A DNA stretch of 10,352 nucleotides from an uncultured Clostridia bacterium (GTDB lineage Bacteria; Bacillota; Clostridia; TANB77; CAG-508), in contig CATLGL010000052.1 of NCBI GenBank assembly GCA_949935895.1, forward strand, positions 1 through 10,352, written 5' to 3'. The notes beneath the pieces are model-generated. The model searched no databases. It saw only the letters and a program-made list of their open reading frames with translations, and had not been told where the DNA came from. How positions within the stretch are numbered: the first letter of the stretch is position 1; the number at the start of each line of letters is the position of its first letter. The translations under genes and the position numbers were made by a program. Positions 1 through 6,190 of this stretch are shown here, one piece after another.

Positions 1-359
1 TTAAAACGGCTGTATCAGAAGCCGTTACAAATTCTATTATTCATGGTTATGAAAATAGTGAGGGTTCTATTGAAGTGATTTGTAAAATATTTGCCAATAC
101 CGTTACCATTCAAATATCAGACAATGGAAAAGGAATTGAAAATGTCAATATAGCAAAAGAACCATTATATACAACAAAACCAGATTTAGAAAGGTCTGGA
201 ATGGGATTTACTATTATGGAAAGTTTTATGGATGAACTAGAAGTAGAATCCATTTTAGGATTAGGAACAAAGGTTACCATGAAAAAAGTAATTCAAAAAC
301 GTGAAGGAATAGAGAAAAAGGAGCAAGAAGGTAAAATTTTTAGTTCCTTTAGAATATAA
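1..359 (+). CDS. spoIIAB: Anti-sigma F factor SpoIIAB, 3' part (5' end outside window)
   Basis: This is the C-terminal part of the serine kinase and anti-sigma factor that holds SigF inactive in the forespore and phosphorylates SpoIIAA. The open frame runs from base 3 without a start, so the gene begins upstream; the first internal ATG at 75 is not the true start. The GHKL ATPase signature is visible in order: N-box EAVTNSIIHGY (bases 18-50), the G1 box DNGKGI (bases 120-137) and the glycine-rich lid SGMGFTIM. A lysine/glutamate-rich tail of about 20 residues follows the conserved end. sigF starts 17 bases downstream, the usual spoIIA order. spoIIAA would be expected just left of the window. 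The family call is firm. Confidence 0.95.
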   Translation, partial: KTAVSEAVTNSIIHGYENSEGSIEVICKIFANTVTIQISDNGKGIENVNIAKEPLYTTKPDLERSGMGFTIMESFMDELEVESILGLGTKVTMKKVIQKREGIEKKEQEGKIFSSFRI

Positions 360-376
360 GAAAGGGTGCTTAAGCT

Positions 377-1093
377 ATGTACGAAAATAATTTAGCTGAC
401 ATAGAAAAAGCCCAAAAAGGAAACAATGAGGCAATGGAACGTCTTGTTGAAAATAATAAAGGACTTATTTGGAATATTGTAAAACGTTTTATGGGAAGAG
501 GCTATGAAACAGAGGATTTATATCAAATAGGTTGTATGGGCTTTATTAAAGCAATGAAACGATTCGATACAAGTTATGAAGTACAAATTTCAACATATGC
601 AGTACCATATATATTAGGAGAAATCAAACGATATATTCGAGATGATGGAATGATAAAAGTAAGTAGAAGTACTAAAGAATTAGCTATGAAAATTTTAGAA
701 ATACAAAAAGAATACTTAAATAAAACAGGAGAAGAAATAACAATTTTGCAAATTTCAAAAATATTAAAAGTACCAAAAGAAGAAATTACTTATGCATTAG
801 ATTGTCTACGCCCAGTAACCTCTATTTATGAAGAAGGCTCGGGAGAAGATAGTAGAAATCGAATTGATAAAATACCATGTAAAAAAGATGAGGCAAGTGG
901 AATTATAGATAGAATTGCTTTAAAACAACTAATTGAAAACTTAGAAGACAGAGAAAAACAAATTATTTTGTTAAGATTTTATAAAGATAAAACACAGTCA
1001 GAAGTGGCAAAAGTGTTAGGAATTACACAAGTTCAAGTATCAAGGATTGAAAAGAAAATTTTAAACTCCATGAAATCAAAATTAACATGCTAG
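377..1093 (+). CDS. sigF: RNA polymerase sigma-F factor, forespore specific
   Basis: The product is a 238-residue sigma-70 family factor that directs early forespore transcription. Region 2 is visible at about residues 46-95 (DLYQIGCMGFIKA, then STYAVPYILGEIKRYIRDDG), region 3 at about 95-150, and region 4 with a helix-turn-helix at about 182-230 (LEDREKQIILLRFYKDKTQSEVAKVLGIT, shown in parts: REKQIILLRF and QSEVAKVLGITQVQVSRIEK). The start at 377 follows the Shine-Dalgarno AAAGGGTG at 361-368. Position directly after spoIIAB separates it from the sister factor SigG. The stop at 1091-1093 lies 11 bases before spoIID, so the two are probably co-transcribed. No CGG codon occurs in frame; the CGG at 839-841 is read as TCG GGA. 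Confidence 0.95.
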   Translation: MYENNLADIEKAQKGNNEAMERLVENNKGLIWNIVKRFMGRGYETEDLYQIGCMGFIKAMKRFDTSYEVQISTYAVPYILGEIKRYIRDDGMIKVSRSTKELAMKILEIQKEYLNKTGEEITILQISKILKVPKEEITYALDCLRPVTSIYEEGSGEDSRNRIDKIPCKKDEASGIIDRIALKQLIENLEDREKQIILLRFYKDKTQSEVAKVLGITQVQVSRIEKKILNSMKSKLTC

Positions 1094-1104
1094 AGGGTGT
1101 CGTG

Positions 1105-2110
1105 ATGAAAAAAATAATAATAGGAATTATTCTTTTTGTTCAAATTATTTTTCTAATTCCCATACTATTTACGAAAAAATTTGAAACTAAACAGACTTTT
1201 TTGCAAACAGAAGAAGGTACCAATCAAATTAGTTATGAAATAAAAAAAGAATACGATTATGGAAATTACAAAGTAATTCGTTTGTTACATGATAAAACTG
1301 GTCAAATAGAAGAGGTAAATTTAGATGAATATTTGTGTCATGTAGTATCAGCAGAAATGCCAGCAGATTTTGAACTAGAGGCATTAAAGGCACAAGCAAT
1401 GGTGGCAAGAACTTATACTCTTTATAAAGTAACAAATGAAAACAAAAAACATGAAAATGCTGATATTTGTGACCAAAGTACTTGCTGTCAAGCATGGATT
1501 TCAAAAGAAGATAGATTGTCGAAATGGGAAGAAGGAATAAGGGAACAAAATTGGAGCAAAATAGAACAAGTTGTATTTGATACAGCGGGTAAAATTATTA
1601 CTTATGAAGGAAAGCCAATTAATGCATTTTTCCATTCTAATAGTGGAGGAAAAACCGAAATTCCAGTTAATGTTTGGGGAGGAAGTTATCCATATTTGCA
1701 AGCAGTAGAAACGTCACGGAGAAGATGCCTATTCACAGTATTATTCAGAATTAGTGATTTCAAAAGAAGAGTTTATGAAAAAAATAAAAGAAAAACATGC
1801 AAATTTAGAAATTGATTTTTCAAAAGAAAATGCGATTGAAATTAAGGAAAAAACAGACAGTAACCGAGTAAAAACATTAAAAGTAGGAAACCTTGAACTT
1901 GCTGGAGTGGAGGTAAGAACACTTTTAGGGCTTCGTTCTACGGATTTTACATATGCAATAGAAGGAGATAATATTAAATTTTCAGTAATTGGTTATGGTC
2001 ATGGAGTTGGGATGAGCCAAACAGGAGCAGATGCCCTTGCAAAACAGGGAAAGAATGGAGAAGAGATTGTTAAACATTTCTATAAAGATGTAGAAATTAC
2101 AAATATGTAG
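1105..2110 (+). CDS. spoIID: Stage II sporulation protein D (peptidoglycan lytic transglycosylase), with one +1 frameshift
   Basis: SpoIID cleaves peptidoglycan glycan strands during engulfment at the septal membrane. The start at 1105 is preferred over 1087 because GAGGG at 1093-1097 is well spaced and MKKIIIGIILFVQIIFLIPI gives an N-terminal membrane anchor. The core motif VVSAEMPADFELEALKAQAM places the catalytic glutamate at E84. H116, C122 and C127/C128 (ICDQSTCCQAW) fit the zinc site described for clostridial SpoIID. The first frame continues in nonsense after ETS (residue 204) and stops at 1815. Dropping the C at 1717 restores ETSGEDAYSQYYSELVIS and continues to the family C-terminus GYGHGVGMSQTGADALA, stop at 2110, about 334 residues. 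The product and the break are both clear. Whether the break is recoding, error or mutation is open. Confidence 0.88.
1717..1720 (+). other. +1 frameshift site CGGA in spoIID
   Basis: After TCA (Ser204) the zero frame reads CGG AGA. Skipping C1717 gives GGA GAA GAT GCC and restores the SpoIID family sequence. This is one of five identical events in the window. Confidence 0.85.
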
Positions 2111-2210
2111 CAATTTCTAAAATATTGAAAAAAATGGCTTTAATAATCAATAAAATAAAATCAATATATATTGAAAAGATATTTAATTTTTGGTAATTTT
2201 CGAATAAAGA

Positions 2211-2240
2211 GTATAAAATTTGTAAATAGAGGAAATACTT
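2211..2240 (+). promoter_or_regulatory. SigF/SigG-type promoter of spoIIQ
   Basis: A -35 element GTATA (2211-2215) is followed by a 15-base spacer and a -10 element GGAAATACTT (2231-2240). This matches the known forespore sigma-F consensus GYATA, 15 bases, GGNNANAHTR in all but the last position. It lies 32 bases before the spoIIQ start, where a SigF promoter is expected from knowledge of B. subtilis spoIIQ. Confidence 0.75.
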
Positions 2241-2272
2241 TAACTAAATTTAAAAATTTAGGAGGAGTTAAC

Positions 2273-3091
2273 ATGAGAAGAGAACCAAGAAGAAGAGAAG
2301 AAAAACAAAATAATAATATGCTTTATATTGGAGGAAGTATAATACTAATTGGTATTATTGCCTTTGTTGCTACATTTATTCTATATGGAAATAAAATGGA
2401 CAAACAAGCAAAATTAGATAACCAAAGAATAGCAAGTTTAGTACAAGGAGGTAGAGGACAAAGTGAAGAGGTAAGTTCACAAATGGGAAAAACAGTAGAA
2501 GAATCCAAAAGTGAAACACAAAATACCATAACAACCAAAACAGAAACAAAGAGTAATACTACCAAAAAAGAGACAACAGCTAAGCAAAATACGGCTAAGA
2601 AAACACAAAATACCAATACGGTTAAAAAAGAAGAAACAGTTAAAACCAATACGGAAAATAAATCCCAAGAAACTAAAGCAGAAGCTCTTACTTTTACAAG
2701 ACCAATTGAAGGAGAACTTTTAAAAGATTATGCAAAAGAAAAATTACTATATTCTGAAACATTAGAAGAATGGACAACACATTTAGGATGGGATATAAAA
2801 GCAGACAAAACAGCAGTTGTAAAATCATCAGCAAATGGAAAAGTAAAATCGATTAAAAATGATCCAAGATATGGTTTATCTGTAATTGTAGAACATGCAG
2901 ATGGGTATGAAACGTTATATGCGAATCTACTATCAACAGAATTTGTAACAGTAGGAGAAGAAATAAAACAAGGACAAAGCATTGGAACAGTAGGAAATAC
3001 AGCAGCATTTGAAATTGCAGATGAAACACATTTGCATTTTGAAATTACTAAAAATGGAGAATCCATTGATCCAAATACGTTAATAAAATAA
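2273..3091 (+). CDS. spoIIQ: SpoIIQ-type forespore M23 (LytM) protein
   Basis: The product is a 272-residue membrane-anchored M23 peptidase-fold protein of the forespore side of the engulfment channel, known in the family to pair with SpoIIIAH. The start at 2273 follows GGAGGAG at 2261-2267; the longer frame from 2171 has no ribosome site and would swallow the promoter. Residues 1-15 are basic and cytoplasmic, about 16-38 form one membrane helix, about 75-137 are a Thr/Lys/Asn/Glu-rich linker, and about 140-272 are the LytM domain. The zinc ligands appear intact: H170 and D174 (HLGWD) and HLH at 253-255. B. subtilis SpoIIQ lacks part of this set while several clostridial homologues keep it. 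A terminator follows immediately. Confidence 0.88.
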   Translation: MRREPRRREEKQNNNMLYIGGSIILIGIIAFVATFILYGNKMDKQAKLDNQRIASLVQGGRGQSEEVSSQMGKTVEESKSETQNTITTKTETKSNTTKKETTAKQNTAKKTQNTNTVKKEETVKTNTENKSQETKAEALTFTRPIEGELLKDYAKEKLLYSETLEEWTTHLGWDIKADKTAVVKSSANGKVKSIKNDPRYGLSVIVEHADGYETLYANLLSTEFVTVGEEIKQGQSIGTVGNTAAFEIADETHLHFEITKNGESIDPNTLIK

Positions 3092-3092
3092 G

Positions 3093-3162
3093 AAAAAGGG
3101 TTTCTATTTTTGAATAATACTCTAAAAATTGGAGTACAATTCATTTATAGAAACCCTTTTTT
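3093..3162. terminator. Long bidirectional hairpin terminator after spoIIQ
   Basis: A perfect 15-base stem is formed by 3093-3107 (AAAAAGGGTTTCTAT) and 3147-3161, followed by T on the plus strand and by a T-rich tract on the minus strand. The 39-base interior can add further pairs (GAAT with ATTC, TACTC with GAGTA). It can stop spoIIQ transcription and, from the other side, the minus-strand 47-codon gene. Confidence 0.8.
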
Positions 3163-3168
3163 CATAAT

Positions 3169-3203
3169 CATCACAATTTAGATAGTAAGACTAATATGTG
3201 ATG
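3169..3203. repeat. Short inverted repeat CATCACA / TGTGATG
   Basis: Arms at 3169-3175 and 3197-3203 are perfect 7-base complements with a 21-base loop. The repeat lies between the hairpin and the stop of the minus-strand gene. No T-run follows either arm, so it is not an obvious terminator; its role is unknown. Confidence 0.4.
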
Positions 3204-3215
3204 ACAGCAGACAAG

Positions 3216-3359
3216 TTATTGTGTAGAAGAATTTTCGATAGAGTCTCTTCTGCTCTGCTCACGCAAAACAGCGGCCAATAAAGATTGGTCTTCCAAAGAC
3301 TCATGAAGTTCTTCCAGTTCCTTGTCTGATAATTCGTTTAGATTGAAAAGTTTTAACAT
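3216..3359 (-). CDS. Small hypothetical protein, 47 aa, minus strand
   Basis: The frame encodes 47 residues beginning MLKLFNLNELSDKELEELHE and ending SIENSSTQ. I do not recognise it. It is acidic and Leu/Glu/Ser-rich, with an even spacing of Leu and Glu that predicts helix; there is no signal peptide or membrane segment. The case for a real gene is its expression signals: a GGAGGT ribosome site (bases 3366-3371, minus strand) six bases before ATG, a promoter with an extended -10, and a terminator-like hairpin downstream. Codons such as CTG, CAG, AGC and GCC are richer in G+C than in the neighbouring sporulation genes, which suggests foreign origin. Its leader resembles those of the 92- and 77-aa minus-strand genes. 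Confidence 0.6.
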   Translation of the reverse strand: MLKLFNLNELSDKELEELHESLEDQSLLAAVLREQSRRDSIENSSTQ

Positions 3360-3365
3360 AAAGAT

Positions 3366-3427
3366 ACCTCCATCTATGTGGTTATTAGTGTCAACATCAT
3401 TATATCATATTGATTGGCATAAGTAAA
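3366..3427 (-). promoter_or_regulatory. Promoter and ribosome site of the 47-aa gene
   Basis: On the minus strand: TTTACT (3422-3427), 17-base spacer, TATAAT (3399-3404) preceded by TGA to make an extended -10, then a 27-base leader and GGAGGT (3366-3371). The 12-base core ATATGATATAAT is identical to that before the 92-aa gene. Confidence 0.6.
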
Positions 3428-3432
3428 GTTTT

Positions 3433-3747
3433 ATGGTAACTTTATATAAAAGTGATGACAAGCTTACCCAAAATGAACCAGAGGTGATACTCCACAATGT
3501 TGACATTTCCAAGCAGTATACACTGACAATCGCGAATGATGCCAAAGAAATGGCAAAAAGGTTGACACTGAAGAATTACTTTGAAAGGGTAAAAGAAGAA
3601 GGTTGCGGGGAAAGCGGAGGAGTTCTTTTTTGGGAAGTAATTTTAGGTAAGCACTATCACTGTATCCCAAAGTAGTTTTTTGAAGAGGACGAAAATGCAG
3701 AAGAAGTTTTAGAGGAATATACGGAGTTACCAGATTTTAATATATAA
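3433..3747 (+). pseudogene. Decayed gene of unknown function, first part (in-frame stop)
   Basis: An open frame from ATG 3433 gives 80 residues (MVTLYKSDDKLTQ at the start, GKHYHCIPK at the end), stops at TAG 3673-3675, then continues in the same frame for 23 more sensible residues (FFEEDENAEEVLEEYTELP) to TAA 3745-3747. That pattern suggests one longer acidic protein broken by a nonsense change. There is no ribosome site before 3433, and a stop lies just upstream, so the 5' end may also be lost. Codon use (TGC, GGG, GCG, CTG) is unlike the host genes. I do not recognise the family. It could instead be a short real gene of 80 codons. Confidence 0.45.
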
Positions 3748-3748
3748 G

Positions 3749-3895
3749 GAATCAGTGGTTTCTGTTATTAAAGAGATTTTTTGGCAGGGCTGTATGGAGA
3801 GCTATTTTGAAATAATCATCTATCTGCCTGAAACAGAACCGTATGAAGTGGATGCAGAGGTCAAATATATTCTGGAACACTTCAACATCCAATAG
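3749..3895 (+). pseudogene. Decayed gene of unknown function, second part (shifted frame)
   Basis: In the next frame an open stretch ends at TAG 3893-3895 and reads ESVVSVIKEIFWQGCMESY, then FEIIIYLPETEPYEVDAEV and KYILEHFNIQ. There is no ATG near its left end and no ribosome site. It follows the first part by one base, so both may be pieces of one gene broken by a stop and a frameshift. The composition (CAG, GGC, CTG, GTG codons) matches the first part. A hairpin follows at 3904. The family is not recognised. Confidence 0.4.
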
Positions 3896-3903
3896 GCACC
3901 ATA

Positions 3904-3933
3904 GCAGGCGGGGGAGATTTCTCCCTTACCTGC
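3904..3933 (+). terminator. Probable hairpin terminator of the decayed gene
   Basis: GCAGG and GGGAG on the left pair with CTCCC and CCTGC on the right. Two G-T wobbles and one mismatch lie between, and the sequence after it is AT-rich (TTAATTATAAAA). The lack of a clean T-run makes it weak as an intrinsic terminator. It is the most GC-rich spot of the region. Confidence 0.45.
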
Positions 3934-3996
3934 TTAATTATAAAAGATATAAAATGATACATAGTTTTGAACAGTAACGAGATACTATGAAATTTC

Positions 3997-4026
3997 TTAA
4001 CAAATTATTGTAAAAATCAACATAAT
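3997..4026 (+). promoter_or_regulatory. Sigma-A-like promoter of the two-HTH gene
   Basis: TTAACA (3997-4002), an 18-base spacer and CATAAT (4021-4026) each match the housekeeping consensus in five of six positions. Transcription would begin near 4033. That supports ATG 4079, not 4034, as the translation start downstream. Confidence 0.45.
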
Positions 4027-4078
4027 GTAGTAAATGAAGATAATAGCCAATAAAGGAATAGTAGAAAGGATTGTGAAA

Positions 4079-4366
4079 ATGAAACAAACAAAAGAAAGAA
4101 GAGAATATGTAAAAGAAAATCGGATAAATATGACAGTAAAAGAGTTGGCACATCATTGGAATGTTAGTACTAGTACAATCGAAAAAGATCTTATTTGGCT
4201 TCATAAAGAAGAAAAAATGCCAACAAGAAAAGAAGAACGATTGCAACGAATAAGACGGCTTAAAAAGAAATCTTATTCAGTGGATGAAATTGCTCGAGAT
4301 TTACATATTTCTAAAAGAGCAGTGTATTATTACTTAGAAATAATTGAACAGAGGCAGAGTAGTTAA
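4079..4366 (+). CDS. Small DNA-binding protein with two helix-turn-helix segments
   Basis: The product is 95 residues with ATG at 4079, chosen because AAAGGA (4065-4070) is well spaced; an upstream in-frame ATG at 4034 has no ribosome site. Residues about 18-42 (MTVKELAHHWNVSTSTIEKD) and about 65-88 (YSVDEIARDLHISKRAVYYY) each read as a helix-turn-helix, joined by a very basic linker (RKEERLQRIRRLKKK). It has no RGGEATR-type tail, so it is not SpoIIID. It sits alone between two hairpins, upstream of fabD and its palindromes, so it could regulate the fatty-acid genes, but nothing proves that. It contains two in-frame CGG codons (4121, 4256) that must be read as normal triplets for this protein to be made. 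Confidence 0.7.
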   Translation: MKQTKERREYVKENRINMTVKELAHHWNVSTSTIEKDLIWLHKEEKMPTRKEERLQRIRRLKKKSYSVDEIARDLHISKRAVYYYLEIIEQRQSS

Positions 4367-4382
4367 TGCTACTCTGCTTTTT
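4354..4382 (+). terminator. Intrinsic terminator of the two-HTH gene
   Basis: A perfect 9-base stem GCAGAGTAG / CTACTCTGC (4354-4362 and 4369-4377) with loop TTAATG is followed by five T. The stop codon TAA (4364-4366) lies in the loop, so the gene end and the terminator overlap. Confidence 0.85.
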
Positions 4383-4399
4383 ATCAAAAAACGATAAAA
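4379..4399. repeat. Inverted repeat TTTTATC / GATAAAA upstream of fabD
   Basis: Perfect 7-base arms (4379-4385 and 4393-4399) flank a 7-base A-rich spacer. It partly overlaps the T-run of the previous terminator and lies next to the CTGACTGGTCAG palindrome. It may be an operator half or chance in AT-rich sequence. Confidence 0.3.
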
Positions 4400-4400
4400 C

Positions 4401-4412
4401 CTGACTGGTCAG
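4401..4412. promoter_or_regulatory. Operator-like palindrome before the fatty-acid genes
   Basis: CTGACTGGTCAG has 5-base complementary arms around TG, a shape typical of TetR-family operators. It lies just upstream of a possible -35 for fabD. It does not match the FapR consensus or the FabT site that control fab genes in other Firmicutes. The cognate regulator is unknown. Confidence 0.35.
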
Positions 4413-4417
4413 ACTAA

Positions 4418-4446
4418 TAGATAAAGACATTAAAATGATATATAAA
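4418..4446 (+). promoter_or_regulatory. Possible sigma-A promoter of the fab genes
   Basis: TAGATA (4418-4423), 17 bases, TATAAA (4441-4446). The -35 is poor but spacing and -10 are acceptable, and it lies 40 bases before the fabD start, after a terminator, where a promoter is needed. Confidence 0.35.
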
Positions 4447-4485
4447 TAAAAAGTAAAAAATTGACAATTGAATTGGAGGAAAAGT

Positions 4486-5420
4486 ATGAAAATTGCATTT
4501 CTATTTCCAGGGCAAGGAGCTCAAAGTGTTGGAATGGGAAAAGATATTTATGAAGCTTATGAAGAGGCAAGAAATGTTTATGAAAAAGCAAGTGCAATTT
4601 TATCAAAAGATATTGCAAAACTTTGTTTTACATCTGAACAAGAAGAATTAAATAAAACAGAAAATGCACAAATTGCTATCTTAGTAACATCCCTTGCTAT
4701 AGCAGAAGTATTAAGAAAAAAAGGAATAATACCTGATATTTGTACAGGGCTCAGTTTAGGAGAATATACCGCTTTAATGTATAGTGGATATATTGATTTT
4801 TCAGAAGGGATTAAACTTATTGAAAAACGTGGTTATTATATGCGGACATGAACTTCCAAACGAAGCATTTGAAATGGTAGCAGTAATGGGATTAGAAAGC
4901 CGGAAAAATTGAAGAAGTTTGCAAAAACTTAACTCAAAAAGGACAATTTGTTGTGCCAGCTAATTATAATTATTCTGGTCAAACCGTTATTTCAGGAACT
5001 AAACAAGCAATGGAGCTTGCTAAAAAAGACTTACAACAAAAAGGGGCAAAGAAATTAGTTACATTAAAAACAAGTGGACCATTTCATACAGAAAAACTAA
5101 ATAAAGCAAAGGAAAAGTTTGCAATAGAATTGCAAAAAATAAGTTTTGAAAAAGGAACTATACCAGTAATAAAAAACATTGATGGAGATTGCTATAAGCA
5201 AACGGATAATATGAAGGAAATATTAGAAAATCATATGGTAAATCCAATTCGATTTGATAAAGCAATTATGAATATGCAAGAATATGGAGTGGATACCTAT
5301 ATTGAAGTAGGTCCAGGAAAAGCCTTATCGGGTTTTGTAAAAAAAGAAAACAAAGAAGCCAAGGTAATGAATATTTGTGATATACCAACATTAACACAAG
5401 TATTAGAGATACTTAAATAA
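4486..5420 (+). CDS. fabD: Malonyl-CoA:ACP transacylase FabD, with two +1 frameshifts
   Basis: FabD transfers malonyl from CoA to acyl carrier protein in the cytoplasm. The start at 4486 follows GGAGGA (4475-4480) and gives MKIAFLFPGQGAQSVGMG, the family N-terminus. The nucleophile is S90 in GLSLGEYTAL, R115 fits the substrate-binding arginine in EKRG, and H200 lies in SGPFHTEKL. The zero frame stops at TGA 4849-4851. Skipping C4843 gives GHELPNEAFEMVAVMGLES, which would stop at 4910-4912. Skipping C4901 then gives GKIEEVCKNL and runs to TAA at 5418-5420. With both shifts the protein is 310 residues, the usual FabD length. Without them the nucleophile and the catalytic His lie on separate fragments. 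The family is certain. The breaks may be recoding, error or pseudogenisation. Confidence 0.9.
4843..4846 (+). other. +1 frameshift site CGGA in fabD, first
   Basis: After ATG (Met119) the zero frame reads CGG ACA TGA and ends. Skipping C4843 gives GGA CAT GAA CTT and keeps a FabD-like sequence for 19 codons up to the second site. Confidence 0.85.
4901..4904 (+). other. +1 frameshift site CGGA in fabD, second
   Basis: After AGC (Ser138) the frame reads CGG AAA AAT TGA and ends. Skipping C4901 gives GGA AAA ATT GAA GAA and restores FabD to its natural C-terminus. It lies 58 bases after the first site. Confidence 0.85.
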
Positions 5421-5435
5421 GAAAGGAAGAAAAAA

Positions 5436-6176
5436 ATGGAGGAAAGAAAAGTAGTACTTGTTACTGGTGGTACAAGGGGAATTGGAAAAGAAATTGCAAA
5501 AGAATTTGCAAACATGGGATATGATGTCATCATAAACTTTGTATCTGATAATACAGATATAAAAGCATTAGAAGAAGAATTTAGTAAGTTGGGAAGTAAA
5601 GCCATTTTTATTAAAGCAGATGTATCTGATTTTACATCTTGTGAAAAAATGGTAAAAGAAGGAATAGAAGCATTTGGGAGAATAGATGTGTTAATAAATA
5701 ATGCGGGAATTACAAAAGATAATCTATTAATGAGAATGAAGGAGGACGAATTTGATAAGGTAATAGACATTAACTTAAAAGGCGTATTTAATGTAACCAA
5801 ACAAGTCATTCCTTATATGTTAAAAAAACGAGAAGGAAATATTATCAATCTTTCTTCTGTTGTAGGAATTTGCGGAAATGCAGGGCAATGTAACTATTCT
5901 GCTTCAAAAGCTGGAATTATTGGATTTACAAAATCACTTGCTAAAGAAGTAGCAAGTAGAAATATTAGAGTCAATGCAGTAGCACCAGGATTTATCGCAA
6001 CTGATATGACAGAGGTATTAAATGATACCATAAAAGAAGCTATTAACACACAAATTCCATTAAAACGAATGGGAGAGGCTAAGGAAGTAGCAAAAGTTGT
6101 AAAATTTTTAGCATCAGATGATGCAAGTTACATAACAGGTCAGGTCATCAATATTGATGGTGGAATGGTTATGTAA
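5436..6176 (+). CDS. fabG: 3-oxoacyl-ACP reductase FabG
   Basis: FabG reduces 3-oxoacyl-ACP to (R)-3-hydroxyacyl-ACP with NADPH, the first reduction of the elongation cycle. The 246-residue protein is a complete short-chain dehydrogenase. It has the Rossmann motif TGGTRGIG at residues 10-17, NNAG at 88-91, and the catalytic set N113, S141, Y154 and K158 (NYSASKAG). It has the standard C-terminus TGQVINIDGGMVM. The start follows AAAGGAAG and lies 15 bases after fabD, so the two are co-transcribed. It is unbroken and has no in-frame CGG. The CGGA at 5873 is read TGC GGA without a shift. Confidence 0.97.
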   Translation: MEERKVVLVTGGTRGIGKEIAKEFANMGYDVIINFVSDNTDIKALEEEFSKLGSKAIFIKADVSDFTSCEKMVKEGIEAFGRIDVLINNAGITKDNLLMRMKEDEFDKVIDINLKGVFNVTKQVIPYMLKKREGNIINLSSVVGICGNAGQCNYSASKAGIIGFTKSLAKEVASRNIRVNAVAPGFIATDMTEVLNDTIKEAINTQIPLKRMGEAKEVAKVVKFLASDDASYITGQVINIDGGMVM

Positions 6177-6190
6177 AGAAAGGATAAAAA

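Noticed and set aside
1717..1720. prfB-like programmed frameshift with an upstream Shine-Dalgarno stimulator and slippery codon
   Set aside because: No purine-rich stimulator at a fixed distance and no CTT-like slippery codon precedes the five sites; only CGG A is shared.
3093..3203. Miniature transposable element formed by the long hairpin and the neighbouring inverted repeat
   Set aside because: The hairpin fits a bidirectional terminator with T-runs on both strands, and no flanking target duplication was seen.
3464..3670. Minus-strand frame of 68 codons opposite the decayed gene
   Set aside because: It has no ribosome site or promoter, and its composition looks like the mirror of the plus-strand frame.
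4079..4366. Two-HTH protein as SpoIIID
   Set aside because: It lies between sporulation and other genes and has a helix-turn-helix, but it lacks the SpoIIID length pattern and the C-terminal RGG-containing tail, and it has a second HTH.
4461..4466. TTGACA before fabD as a -35 box
   Set aside because: It lies only 20 bases before the start codon, so a -10 would fall inside the coding region.
5297..5809. Minus-strand frame of 170 codons across fabD-fabG
   Set aside because: It lies opposite two well-supported genes, is Ser/Ile/Phe-rich as expected of an antisense shadow, and has no start signals.
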